Below, piece after piece: positions 1 to 7,995 of a stretch of 64,000 nt of DNA. Position 1 is the first letter of the stretch. The number at the start of each line of letters is the position of its first letter. The position numbers and the translations under genes are program-made. The notes under the pieces were generated by a model. It ran no database searches. It had not been told where the DNA came from and was given only the letters and a program-made list of their open reading frames with translations. Source of the stretch: Parvularcula sp964219355 (GTDB taxonomy: Bacteria; Pseudomonadota; Alphaproteobacteria; Caulobacterales; Parvularculaceae); assembly GCA_964219355.1 (NCBI GenBank), contig CAXPOZ010000001.1, positions 496,001 through 560,000 on the forward strand, given 5' to 3'.

Positions 1-1124
1 TGCCCGGCTAGCTGGCGTGTCATCTCGTTGAAGGCCTCGCCCAACTCCCCAAGCTCGCCATCGCCTTTGCGGATTTCAACCCGGCTGGTGAGATCGCCTT
101 CGGAAACCGCGCCTGCTGCCGTCGCCAGACGCCGCACCGGCCCGATGATCGCATTGGCGACAATGATCCCGATCCACATCGCGCCGAGCAACAGGAGAAC
201 CATGACAAGCCCATAGCCAATCGCGAAGGTCCGGCTGAGTTCAGCAAGTCTTGTCTCAACTTCATTCGTCTGGTCACGGAATTGCCGGACCTGAAGCAGC
301 TGCTCTGCGATGGCCGGGTTTTCAGCCTTATAGGCGACGATGAAATAGCCTTGCGGTGTGTAATAGAGCGCATACCACGCATCGAAGGTGTTCCGGTCAT
401 TAGCGTCGAATTTGTAGGGAATGGCGCCCGGCGTGCTGACATCATCGAAATAGGCTTTAGGCGGCAGGCGGTAGTGCCCGCCCGGTAGGCGGCTCACCTC
501 CATGACAACATTATAGTCGCGATCAAGAATGGTGATGCCGGAGAGATTTCTCAAAATTGCCTGACCGAGCAGATATTTGCGGAAGCCCACGGGCTGCGCT
601 TCCGGCGTCAGGCCGGTTTGTGCCTGCAAGGATAAATCGGTCGCCATCTGGACGACTTCCGGCCCGAGCTTTCGGGACTCGGAGGTGAAATAGCCATTGG
701 CGAAGTCCCGCGCGACGAGGTTCGCCTCGGTCACCCGGTCAACGAAATACTCATCCGAGAACGCCTTGAGGACAGTCCCGGTCAGCGCAAAGGCGATGAT
801 CGCCGGCAGAACGCCGACAACGATCAGCAGGGTGACGAACCGCTTGTGCAGCTTTGCGCCGCGCAAGCCCGCCCTCGACCCTTTGAAGACATCGATGAGG
901 TTCGCGACAACCACGACCGACAGCGCGACCGAGAACATGACCACCAGCGCGAAGACGGCCGTGATCGAACGCGGCACGCCCTCGACGAAGTGAACCATCG
1001 CATAGGCTGTGATCCCGAAGATGACGGCGCCAAGTGCGGCCAATGCCAAAAAGAGCGTCCCGCTCTTCATGGTGCGGTCGCCAATCTGTGCTTTCGTGCC
1101 GTCCGTATGAGCTTTCTTGCTCAC
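1..1124 (-). CDS. ntrY: NtrY-type sensor histidine kinase, N-terminal part (cut by window edge)
   Basis: I read this frame open from a GTG at 1124 to the window edge, about 374 codons. The translation has three membrane segments in the first 120 residues, an extracytoplasmic stretch, a fourth membrane segment, and then a HAMP domain (…GDLTSRVEIRKGDGELGELG…) where the sequence runs out. This is the layout of NtrY, the membrane kinase of the NtrY/NtrX pair that links nitrogen and redox state to transcription in alphaproteobacteria. The kinase core and ntrX lie outside the window. A GAGGCAGG ribosome site precedes the GTG; an in-frame ATG at 1070 is an alternative start. It follows dusB by 98 bp on the same strand, with no ntrBC between. 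Family assignment is by architecture and the membrane-segment sequence; PAS and kinase domains cannot be seen. Confidence 0.82.
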   Translation of the reverse strand, partial: MSKKAHTDGTKAQIGDRTMKSGTLFLALAALGAVIFGITAYAMVHFVEGVPRSITAVFALVVMFSVALSVVVVANLIDVFKGSRAGLRGAKLHKRFVTLLIVVGVLPAIIAFALTGTVLKAFSDEYFVDRVTEANLVARDFANGYFTSESRKLGPEVVQMATDLSLQAQTGLTPEAQPVGFRKYLLGQAILRNLSGITILDRDYNVVMEVSRLPGGHYRLPPKAYFDDVSTPGAIPYKFDANDRNTFDAWYALYYTPQGYFIVAYKAENPAIAEQLLQVRQFRDQTNEVETRLAELSRTFAIGYGLVMVLLLLGAMWIGIIVANAIIGPVRRLATAAGAVSEGDLTSRVEIRKGDGELGELGEAFNEMTRQLAG

Positions 1125-1222
1125 CCTGCCTCTTCAGACCGATCCGAATGTCACCATGACGAGCGTGTCACCCGCGCCACAGCGTTGCCAAAGCGCAACA
1201 GTACATCCTCCCGCAGGACGTG

Positions 1223-2263
1223 TCACGCAGCTTTTGTGGAAATATCGCCCTGATTTTCGCTGGCAAGGCGGGACAGGATGTCGATGACCTCGTCCGGGTT
1301 TTCGCTACGGCAAAGCTGGCTCCGCAAGGCCGATCGTTCCTCCGCTTCCCACGCGGCAGGCGCGTGAGAGATGAAGCCCGAGAGATGCTTGCGGGCCGTC
1401 CGCACGGCCAGCCGCACCCCGGCTTCTTCGCCCCGGCCATGCCCTTCGGCATAGTGGGTGAGCGTGTCTTTATATAGGTCCAGAACCTGCCGGGCCTGAG
1501 ATGCCAGATCCGGGATCGCCATCTCTCCGCCCTCATCGAGCGCTTTTGCCAGCGCCCCAGGCAACCAGGGCCGCCCTTCGGCAGCGCGCCCGACCATCAC
1601 GCCATCGGCACCTGAGAGCCGGAGCGCTTCGCGGGCCGTTGAGGCATCACAGATATCACCATTGACGATGACGGGGATCGAGACCGCTTCCTTGACCACG
1701 CGCACCGCGGCCCAGTCCGCGGTCCCCTTGTAGAATTGCTGGCGGGTCCGTCCATGCACGGTCAGCATCTGCACGCCCGCCGCTGCAGCCCGCGCGCCCA
1801 GCTCTGCTGCATTCAAACTGTCATGGTCCCAGCCCAGACGCATCTTCAGGGTCACAGGCTTTGACGTCCCCCGGATGACGGCTTCGATCAGCGTGAGGGC
1901 GTGATCGAGATCCCGCATCAGCGCTGAGCCGGAGAGATGCCCCGTCACCTTTCGAGCTGGACACCCCATATTGATATCAACGATGTCGGCGCCATTCGCC
2001 TCGGCAATGCGCGCGCCCTCTTCCATCCATTGTGCTTCACGGCCAGCAAGCTGGATGACATTCGGCGTGATCGCTTCATCGGTCGCAGCGCGCAGGACAA
2101 CATCCGCGCGCGAGCGGACCAGATCCTCAGATGCCACCATTTCGGACACAACCATCCCCGCCCCGGCCTTCGCGACAGCGCGCCGGAACGGCAGGTCGGA
2201 AATCCCCGACATGGGTGCAAGGAGCACCGGGTTTGTAAGGATATGCGGTCCGATGACGATCAT
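1223..2263 (-). CDS. dusB: tRNA-dihydrouridine synthase DusB/NifR3
   Basis: The 346-residue protein is a flavin-dependent TIM-barrel enzyme that reduces uridine to dihydrouridine in tRNA. Visible landmarks are the FMN-site motif APMSGISDLPFRR near residues 16-28, the catalytic-cysteine motif NMGCPARKV (Cys101), MRLGWD, the HGRTRQQFYKG loop, and the phosphate-binding GVMVGRAAEGRPW segment. Length is typical. In many alphaproteobacteria this gene (nifR3) is the first gene of the ntrBC-ntrYX cluster. Here it is followed directly by ntrY, so ntrBC is absent from its usual place. Confident assignment. Confidence 0.95.
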   Translation of the reverse strand: MIVIGPHILTNPVLLAPMSGISDLPFRRAVAKAGAGMVVSEMVASEDLVRSRADVVLRAATDEAITPNVIQLAGREAQWMEEGARIAEANGADIVDINMGCPARKVTGHLSGSALMRDLDHALTLIEAVIRGTSKPVTLKMRLGWDHDSLNAAELGARAAAAGVQMLTVHGRTRQQFYKGTADWAAVRVVKEAVSIPVIVNGDICDASTAREALRLSGADGVMVGRAAEGRPWLPGALAKALDEGGEMAIPDLASQARQVLDLYKDTLTHYAEGHGRGEEAGVRLAVRTARKHLSGFISHAPAAWEAEERSALRSQLCRSENPDEVIDILSRLASENQGDISTKAA

Positions 2264-2320
2264 CGGAGCCCACTAGGGCAAAAAAGCCAATTTGGCCAAT
2301 GGCCTCAGGAATCCGGGTGG

Positions 2321-2443
2321 TCAGGCAAAAACGCCGAAAATATTCGCAGCTAGCTGCATTGTCGCTTCAGCAAGAGACGGCAGAACCGCGATCATCACCG
2401 CGACGAGAATGACGAACGCATAACTGAATAAAATCTGTACCAT
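2321..2443 (-). CDS. Small hydrophobic protein (40 aa), function unknown
   Basis: A 40-codon ORF starting MVQILFSYAFVILVAV, with one hydrophobic segment over residues 3-22 and then an LPSLAEAT stretch and a short amphipathic tail. It reads as a single-pass membrane or exported peptide. The ribosome site is weak (GTGGAG about 12 bases upstream). It lies just downstream of a second small protein (2518-2685) with the same plan, hydrophobic segment then a similar …EAT motif, so the two may be diverged copies. No family recognised. Conservation in relatives would decide whether it is real. Confidence 0.45.
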   Translation of the reverse strand: MVQILFSYAFVILVAVMIAVLPSLAEATMQLAANIFGVFA

Positions 2444-2517
2444 GATAAAAACTCCACACCATACGCCGCCAGCCGTCTCTGGTTGAACGCATGATGCGGG
2501 AATTGGTTCTCAACGGC

Positions 2518-2685
2518 TCAGCAGCCGGCACCCTTGCCAGCATTCGACATGCAGATGACCCCGGCGGAGAGCTGGCTCTCAACTTCCTTGCCAAGCGTCG
2601 AGGTCGCTTCGGATACGGCGGGCGCCAGCGTTGCCAGCGCAAACAAAAAGCAGGTGATGAATATCGTCGTAAAAAAATTGGTCAT
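2518..2685 (-). CDS. Small exported protein (55 aa), function unknown
   Basis: I chose the ATG at 2685 because it follows a GGGGG ribosome site and starts a signal-like hydrophobic stretch (TNFFTTIFITCFLFALATLAP). The longer ORF adds 13 polar residues with no ribosome site. After the hydrophobic part comes AVSEAT, then a short charged/polar tail with two cysteines (VICMSNAGKGAGC). It is probably secreted or membrane-anchored. A perfect CRP-type palindrome lies about 84 bases upstream of the start, with a hairpin in between. The neighbouring 40-residue ORF has the same plan. Function unknown. Confidence 0.5.
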   Translation of the reverse strand: MTNFFTTIFITCFLFALATLAPAVSEATSTLGKEVESQLSAGVICMSNAGKGAGC

Positions 2686-2738
2686 GTCAGACCCCCTTGG
2701 AGCATCGGGCAGCGCGCCTCTCACTCGCGCCGGTGATG

Positions 2739-2764
2739 ACAGGGTTACCTCAGGCTAACCCTGT
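2739..2764. repeat. Inverted repeat, 9-bp arms
   Basis: ACAGGGTTA and TAACCCTGT form a perfect 9-bp stem with an 8-base loop. It lies between the NTF2-like gene (ending 2796) and the small exported gene (starting 2685), both on the minus strand. No run of T follows on either strand, so it is either a factor-dependent terminator of the upstream gene, a leader hairpin, or a protein-binding palindrome. Confidence 0.5.
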
Positions 2765-2768
2765 TTGC

Positions 2769-2784
2769 TGTGACGGGGATCACA
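2769..2784. promoter_or_regulatory. CRP-type binding site
   Basis: TGTGA-CGGGGA-TCACA is an exact match to the CRP/FNR-superfamily consensus TGTGA-N6-TCACA, extended by one more paired base on each side (C…G). It sits about 84 bases upstream of the small exported protein gene on the minus strand and just past the end of the NTF2-like gene, so the small gene is the only plausible target. The match is seen directly; use by a CRP homologue is inferred. Confidence 0.55.
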
Positions 2785-2795
2785 GGAGAGTGCGG

Positions 2796-3266
2796 TTACT
2801 CAGCTTCACCGTCAGGCACATAATAGAGGTTTGAGGCGAGGACTTTCCACTCGCCTTCCTCACGCGCATAGAAACCGGCGGCCGAAAAATGCACGTCCCG
2901 GCGTGTCCCGTCAGGATTTTCGATACTCTCGATCGCATTGTATCGCAGAAGGGCCGTATCGCCTCGGACCACCACATCGATCGGCGTGAATTCAAAGCCG
3001 ACAATCCTGACCCCTGTCGCCATATAGTCAGCTACGGCCTGCATATGCTCATCGCGCGGACGGATTGTTTCTGCGCCCAGCCGCCAATAGCTCCAGTCCG
3101 GATGATAGCCTTCCGCCCAGGCATCGAAGTCATCATTGAGGGCAAATGGGCCCCGTGAGGCCACATCAATGATTTCCTGCTGTTCGGGCGTCCAGCGCGG
3201 TTCCTCGGCAGCCTGAACGGATGTCACCGCAAGCAGGCCACAGAGTATAATGTTCGCAAGAGTCAT
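2796..3266 (-). CDS. Exported NTF2-like (SnoaL/DUF4440-type) protein
   Basis: The protein has 156 residues. A signal peptide (residues 1-19, ending SVQA-A) is followed by a small alpha+beta domain with features of the NTF2-like fold: an N-terminal helix, the WAEGYHPDWSYWRLG region, then the strands DVVVRGDTALLRYNAI, VHFSAAGFYAREEGEWKVLAS and NLYYV. Such proteins are cone-shaped binding or catalytic domains of varied function, and no specific substrate can be named. It stands alone between the ETF-QO gene and two small ORFs on the same strand. Fold assignment is moderate; role unknown. Confidence 0.65.
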   Translation of the reverse strand: MTLANIILCGLLAVTSVQAAEEPRWTPEQQEIIDVASRGPFALNDDFDAWAEGYHPDWSYWRLGAETIRPRDEHMQAVADYMATGVRIVGFEFTPIDVVVRGDTALLRYNAIESIENPDGTRRDVHFSAAGFYAREEGEWKVLASNLYYVPDGEAE

Positions 3267-3350
3267 GCTCTCCCCCTTTGTTCTGACTACGCTTGTAGCC
3301 AGAGGGGATTCAGACGGCGACTAAAGTTTTGGAGACCTCTGGGAAGAAGG

Positions 3351-5030
3351 TCACATATTCGGATAGTTCGGCCCGCCGCCGCCCTCAGGCACGGTCCAGA
3401 CGATATTCTGTTCGGGATCCTTGATATCGCAAGTCTTGCAGTGGACGCAGTTCTGCGAGTTGATCTGGAACTTCGTCTCACCACCTTCCTCGATATATTC
3501 GTAGACCCCGGCTGGACAGTAACGCTGGGACGGCCCCGCATATTGCGGCAACTGCACCCGCGTCATCATTGAGGGGTCTTTGAGCTTCAGGTGAATGGGC
3601 TGGTCTTCTTCGTGGTTGGTCGCGGAGAAAGACACATTGGTCAGCTTGTCGAAGGTCAGGACGCCATCCGGCTTGGGGTAGTGGATGGGTTTGTGCTTGG
3701 CCGCTTTCTCGAGGCTCTCCGCATCGGTCTTGCCATGCTTGAGCGTACCAAAAAGAGAGAACCCGCCGAGCCGTGTACTGATCGACAGATCGAGCCCGGT
3801 CAGAGCAAGCGCCCCGAAGATCGTGCCGTATTTGGACCAGAGCGGCTTGGCGTTCCGCACCTTGTGCAATTCCGCACGCACCCATGAGTGATCATAGGCC
3901 CGCTGATATTCGACAAGCTTGTCGGCCTGCCGCCCTTCACCGACGGCAGCAAAAGCAGCTACGGCCGCCATCATGCCGGTCTTCATCGCGTTATGATTGC
4001 CCTTGATGCGCGGCACATTCACAAAGCCTGCCGAGCAGCCAATCAACGCGCCGCCCGGGAATGTCAGATCGGGCACAGACTGGAAGCCGCCTTCGGTAAT
4101 TGCCCGTGCGCCATAGGCCACCCGCTCCCCGCCTTCGAGGATCGGCGCGATCTCAGGATGCGTCTTGAAGCGCTGGAACTCCTGATACGGAGAAAGATAC
4201 GGGTTCTTGTAATTGAGGTGGACGACGAAGCCCACTGAGACGAAATTCTCGCCGAAATGATACATCCATGAGCCGCCGCCCGTTGAGTTATTCAGCGGCC
4301 AGCCGAATGTATGTTGGACAAGGCCTTTCTGGAATTTCTCATCCGGCACGACCCAGAGTTCCTTGAGCCCGATGCCGTATTTCTGCGGCTCCTTGCCTTC
4401 ATCAAGACTGAATTCGGAAATCACCTGTTTGGAGAGAGAGCCGCGCACCCCTTCGGCAAGAAGGGTATAGCGACCGCGCAGCTCCATACCGGGTTCATAG
4501 GATGCCTTGTGCTCGCCATCCCGGCCAATACCGGCCTCCCCGACGATGACGCCAGCGACGGAATTATCGTCATTCCGGATGAGCCGCGAGGCCGCCATCA
4601 TCGGATAGACCTCAACGCCCATGGCTTCGGCCTTTTCGGCGAGCCAGCGGCAGACATTCCCCATACTGACGGCATAACAGCCATGGTTTTTGAGCATGTC
4701 GGGCATCGCCCAGACCGGCAACGGCATGGAGCCTGCCGGGCCCATATACATGAACTTCTCTTTGGTGACGGGCGTATCGATCGGGCAGTCAGCGTCTTCG
4801 CGCCAATCGGGCAGCAATTCATCGAGCGCCTTGGGATCGAGCACGGCACCGGAAAGAATATGCGCGCCGACCTCCGAGCCCTTCTCGACGACGACGACCG
4901 AAATCTCGCGGCCCGTTTCGGCCTCAAGCTGCTTCAGCCGGATCGCCGCCGACAGCCCTGCCGGCCCGGCCCCGACGATGACCACATCGAATTCCATGCT
5001 CTCACGGTCGACGGGCATATCATCATACAT
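3351..5030 (-). CDS. Electron transfer flavoprotein-ubiquinone oxidoreductase
   Basis: This 559-residue membrane-associated FAD and 4Fe-4S enzyme passes electrons from ETF (fed by acyl-CoA and other dehydrogenases) to ubiquinone. The N-terminal dinucleotide-binding motif is at residues 20-25 (GAGPAG). The C-terminal iron-sulfur ligands are all present: Cys505 in RYCPAG, and Cys528, Cys531 and Cys534 in NCVHCKTCDIKDP. Length and end match the family. It is divergent from the hydrolase at 5182 across a 150-bp promoter region. A crotonase-family gene at 62.3 kb is the only other beta-oxidation-type gene seen. High confidence. Confidence 0.97.
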   Translation of the reverse strand: MYDDMPVDRESMEFDVVIVGAGPAGLSAAIRLKQLEAETGREISVVVVEKGSEVGAHILSGAVLDPKALDELLPDWREDADCPIDTPVTKEKFMYMGPAGSMPLPVWAMPDMLKNHGCYAVSMGNVCRWLAEKAEAMGVEVYPMMAASRLIRNDDNSVAGVIVGEAGIGRDGEHKASYEPGMELRGRYTLLAEGVRGSLSKQVISEFSLDEGKEPQKYGIGLKELWVVPDEKFQKGLVQHTFGWPLNNSTGGGSWMYHFGENFVSVGFVVHLNYKNPYLSPYQEFQRFKTHPEIAPILEGGERVAYGARAITEGGFQSVPDLTFPGGALIGCSAGFVNVPRIKGNHNAMKTGMMAAVAAFAAVGEGRQADKLVEYQRAYDHSWVRAELHKVRNAKPLWSKYGTIFGALALTGLDLSISTRLGGFSLFGTLKHGKTDAESLEKAAKHKPIHYPKPDGVLTFDKLTNVSFSATNHEEDQPIHLKLKDPSMMTRVQLPQYAGPSQRYCPAGVYEYIEEGGETKFQINSQNCVHCKTCDIKDPEQNIVWTVPEGGGGPNYPNM

Positions 5031-5120
5031 GGGCGGTTCTCCCGATATCTTTGCTTTGAAATCCTGCGAGGATTATGCGTCCTCGCGCGCAAGCACAATG
5101 TGCTATGTCCGCACGCCCCC

Positions 5121-5149
5121 TTGGCAGAATTGTGGTGATGCCCTATATT
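5121..5149 (+). promoter_or_regulatory. Sigma-70-type promoter for the alpha/beta hydrolase
   Basis: TTGGCA (5121-5126), a 17-base spacer, and TATATT (5144-5149) make a near-consensus -35/-10 pair 33 bases ahead of the hydrolase ATG. The predicted start of transcription falls inside the palindrome 5147-5166. It is one of the best promoter matches in the window. Confidence 0.6.
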
Positions 5150-5166
5150 TAGATGAATATCTAAAT
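5147..5166. promoter_or_regulatory. Operator-like palindrome over the hydrolase promoter
   Basis: ATTTAGAT-GAAT-ATCTAAAT is a perfect 8-bp inverted repeat with a 4-base centre. It overlaps the -10 box and predicted start of transcription, the usual place for a repressor. No regulator gene is adjacent, so the protein is unknown. Confidence 0.5.
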
Positions 5167-5181
5167 GATGGTGGGGATATC

Positions 5182-6549
5182 ATGCGCCGAGCACTCTTCT
5201 TCCTTGTTGTTCTCAGTGGGTTTTTCAGCAGCGCATGGGCACGAGGACTGGACGATTATATCGGTGACTGGGCCGGGAATCTCAATGTCGCGCCGGGTGT
5301 CTCCCTGCCGCTGGTCCTTCACGTGACTGAGGCGGCGGGCGAATATGCCGCGTCTCTCGACAGCCCCAATCAGGGTGCCTTCGGCATGGCGGCAAGCAAC
5401 ATCGCCCTTGAGGACGATGGCGCCATCAAGCTCACCTTTGGTGACATCGGCGCGGTTTACACGGCCCGCCTATCTGAAGATGGCACCGCGATGACGGGCA
5501 ATTTCGCCCAGAATGGCGCCAGTTTTGACCTCACCCTCGTGAAGGACGCTGAACCGACTGCGCGGATACCCAGGCCGCAGGAACCGGGTGAAGATCGTCC
5601 TTATCAGGAGGAAGAGATCACCTTCTCGGCCGAGGGCGGGCCTGTTCTGTCGGGCACCTTCGTCATCCCCGAAGGCAAAGGGCCTTTTCTTACGGTCGTC
5701 ATGCTCAACGGGTCAGGTCCTCAGGACCGGGATGAATACCTGCCGCCTTTCGATCACAAGCCGTTCCTTGTGCTCGCCGATCATCTGGCCAGAGCCGGGA
5801 TTGCCAGCTTCCGGTATGATGATCGCGGCATGGGATCGAGCGAAGGCAGCTTTGCCTCATCAACCGTCAATCAGTTTGCGGGGGATGCCGCAGCAGCCCT
5901 CGCTCTCATCGAGAAGCGGCTCGAAGTCCGCAAGGCCGGATATCTGGGTCATTCCGAGGGCGGCGTCTCCGCCGCGCTGGCCATCGGCGAGTACGGCGCA
6001 AAACCTAAATTCGTCGTGACGCTGGCTGGCCCCTTCACGAATATCGGCGATGTCCTGATCGAACAGGCAGAGAGCATCACACTTGCCACAGGTGGGAGCG
6101 AAGCCGCGGCCAAGGCAGCCATGGCCCAGCAAAAGCTCTTCGTCGATGCGGTCGTAAATGCCGAAACGCCGGAAGCGGCCTGCCCCCTCATCCAGCTTTA
6201 TTCGGCTAGCGTGCCAGCGGCACAACGTAACCAGATCATGCAACTCTGCACACCCTATTTCTGGTCCCTGCTGCGATCCGATCCGGCCCCGCACTACCGG
6301 GCCTATAAAGGGCCAGTCCTTGCGCTGTTCGGTTCAAAAGATGTGCAGGTCCTCGCCGAGATCCACGCCCCCATCGCCGAAGAGATTTTCAGGAAAAGAA
6401 AAGGCGCGGAGGTCATCGTCTTTGACGGCAAGAACCACCTCTTCCAGTCCGCCGAAACCGGCGCGATGACCGAATATGGGGAGATCGAGGAGACGATGTC
6501 CCCTGAGGTCATGGACAGAATTGCTGAGTGGATTGCCGACCGCCGATAG
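5182..6549 (+). CDS. Secreted alpha/beta hydrolase
   Basis: I chose the ATG at 5182 (455 residues): it follows GGTGGGGAT and opens a signal peptide (RRALFFLVVLSGFFSSAWA). The longer frame back to 4690 only overlaps ETF-QO in antisense. After the signal there is a beta-rich N-terminal region of about 110 residues, then a serine hydrolase domain: oxyanion region LNGSGPQDRDEY, FRYDDRGMGSSEG, the nucleophile elbow GHSEGG (Ser258), an Asp in FGSKDVQV, and a catalytic His in GKNHLFQS. It probably acts on ester bonds in the periplasm or outside the cell; the substrate is not evident. It is transcribed just ahead of a GNAT and a UDG gene. Confidence 0.8.
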   Translation: MRRALFFLVVLSGFFSSAWARGLDDYIGDWAGNLNVAPGVSLPLVLHVTEAAGEYAASLDSPNQGAFGMAASNIALEDDGAIKLTFGDIGAVYTARLSEDGTAMTGNFAQNGASFDLTLVKDAEPTARIPRPQEPGEDRPYQEEEITFSAEGGPVLSGTFVIPEGKGPFLTVVMLNGSGPQDRDEYLPPFDHKPFLVLADHLARAGIASFRYDDRGMGSSEGSFASSTVNQFAGDAAAALALIEKRLEVRKAGYLGHSEGGVSAALAIGEYGAKPKFVVTLAGPFTNIGDVLIEQAESITLATGGSEAAAKAAMAQQKLFVDAVVNAETPEAACPLIQLYSASVPAAQRNQIMQLCTPYFWSLLRSDPAPHYRAYKGPVLALFGSKDVQVLAEIHAPIAEEIFRKRKGAEVIVFDGKNHLFQSAETGAMTEYGEIEETMSPEVMDRIAEWIADRR

Positions 6550-6564
6550 GGCTAAACTCAATTC

Positions 6565-7098
6565 ATGAGTGACACCCTGACCGCGGCCCCGCCTGCTCTT
6601 GAGATCCTGCCTTATGCGCCCGAACGAGCGTCCGATTTTGCGCGGATCAATGCTGAATGGATCGAGGAGATGTTCTCGCTTGAGGATGTCGACCGCGAAG
6701 TCCTGAATGATCCGGAGGGGAAACTCATCGAGCCCGGCGGCGACATTCTTTTTGCAGCCCTGCCGGGCGACCGGATTGTGGGCGCAGGCGCATTACGGCC
6801 GCTTGGCCAAGGCATCTTTGAGCTGACCAAAATGGGCGTGACGTCAGAGGCACGTGGCCACAAGGCGGGCGAAGCCCTGCTGGCGGCACTGATCGCCCGC
6901 GCGAGGGAACTCGGTGCAACCGACCTCGTCCTCCTCACCAATTCAAAATGTGAGGCCGCGATCCATCTTTATGAGAAGCTCGGTTTCGTTCACTCGCCAG
7001 ATGTGAAATCGCTTTTCGGCAGCGCCTATTGCCGCTGCGATGTCGCCATGCGTTATGGCAGCGACTCGCTGACACCTGCTGCTAAGGCGCATGCATGA
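6565..7098 (+). CDS. GNAT-family N-acetyltransferase
   Basis: A 177-residue protein with one GNAT domain. The acetyl-CoA-binding motif A region reads LTKMGVTSEARGHKAGEALLAAL, followed by the LVLLTNSKCEAAIHLYEKLGF segment typical of the C-terminal half of the fold. The gene begins 15 bases after the hydrolase stop and overlaps the UDG start by four bases (ATGA), so the three are probably cotranscribed. The acetyl acceptor is unknown. The two-cysteine SAYCRCD segment near the C-terminus is unusual, but I draw nothing from it. Confidence 0.8.
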   Translation: MSDTLTAAPPALEILPYAPERASDFARINAEWIEEMFSLEDVDREVLNDPEGKLIEPGGDILFAALPGDRIVGAGALRPLGQGIFELTKMGVTSEARGHKAGEALLAALIARARELGATDLVLLTNSKCEAAIHLYEKLGFVHSPDVKSLFGSAYCRCDVAMRYGSDSLTPAAKAHA

Positions 7099-7934
7099 CC
7101 ACCCAGATGAACGAAGCTCAGGCCCGCGCTCTGCTTGACTGGTATAAAGCGAGCGGGATCGAAACGGCGGAGGCAGGCACCCCGACGGATTTCACCGAAT
7201 GGCCGAAGACGCCGTTCCGTCTCGACCGACCCAAAGCCGCCGCCCCCGCACGGCCCATCCCTGAAAAAGAAGCGCCGAAGCCTGTCCCGATCGCAGATGC
7301 GCCGTCTACGGATGAGGCGGTTGGCCTTGCGCAGGACGCGGCCGCTACTGCGAACAGCATCGAGGAACTCGCCGCCGCCATCGCCGCCTTCGAGGGCTGT
7401 CCTCTCAAAGCCGGGGCCCGCAATACGGTCGTTTATGATGGGATCATCAAGGCGCCGCTCCTGATCATCGGTGAAGCGCCGGGCCGCGAGGAAGACCGGA
7501 TCGGCAAACCCTTTGTCGGCCGCGCCGGCCAGCTTCTGGACCGGATGCTCGCCTCGATTGGGCACTCCAGAAGCAGCGGGGATGAGCTCGGCGATACCTG
7601 CATCACCAATTCGGTTTACTGGCGCCCGCCGGGCAACCGGGCCCCGACCGAGGCCGAAAAAGCCACCTGCCTGCCCTTCCTGCGAAAATTCATCGAGCTG
7701 TCAGCGCCAAAGGTAATTGTCCTCACCGGCAATGTTTCCACCCAGTCGCTTTTTCCCGGGGCGCCGGGAATTACGCGCTCTCGCGGGACATGGCGGGAAT
7801 GGCCACTGGCCCATGGCAGGACAGTGCCGGTCATGCCGATCTTCCACCCTGCCTATCTGTTACGAAGCCCGGCACAAAAACGGCTCGCATGGGCAGACCT
7901 TTTGCAGATAAGAGATCGGCTTTGCGCCACCTGA
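7095..7934 (+). CDS. Uracil-DNA glycosylase (family 4-like)
   Basis: A 279-residue base-excision repair enzyme that removes uracil from DNA. A variable, Ala/Pro-rich N-terminal extension of about 95 residues precedes the glycosylase domain. That domain carries IIGEAPGREEDRIGKPFVGR, the TCITNSVYWRPPGNRAP segment and the C-terminal HPAYLLR motif. In family 4 enzymes four cysteines bind a 4Fe-4S cluster. Here the first pair is reduced to one Cys (EGCPLK) and the RPPGNR-adjacent Cys is Trp, so the cluster site looks incomplete. To my knowledge other alphaproteobacterial members share this form. The start codon overlaps the GNAT stop. Confidence 0.88.
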   Translation: MTTQMNEAQARALLDWYKASGIETAEAGTPTDFTEWPKTPFRLDRPKAAAPARPIPEKEAPKPVPIADAPSTDEAVGLAQDAAATANSIEELAAAIAAFEGCPLKAGARNTVVYDGIIKAPLLIIGEAPGREEDRIGKPFVGRAGQLLDRMLASIGHSRSSGDELGDTCITNSVYWRPPGNRAPTEAEKATCLPFLRKFIELSAPKVIVLTGNVSTQSLFPGAPGITRSRGTWREWPLAHGRTVPVMPIFHPAYLLRSPAQKRLAWADLLQIRDRLCAT

Positions 7935-7995
7935 ACGGTTCATTCACCGTCTGGGTGTTGATATGAGCCCTGGAGAGAGTTTCGGAGCCCGCCCC

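Noticed and set aside
1168..1222. Short peptide with an adjacent GGGAGG between dusB and ntrY
   Set aside because: The ribosome site touches the ATG with no spacing and the frame is 12 codons with no sign of selection.
4690..5181. N-terminal extension of the secreted hydrolase
   Set aside because: It lies antisense over ETF-QO, and the signal peptide and promoter place the start at 5182.
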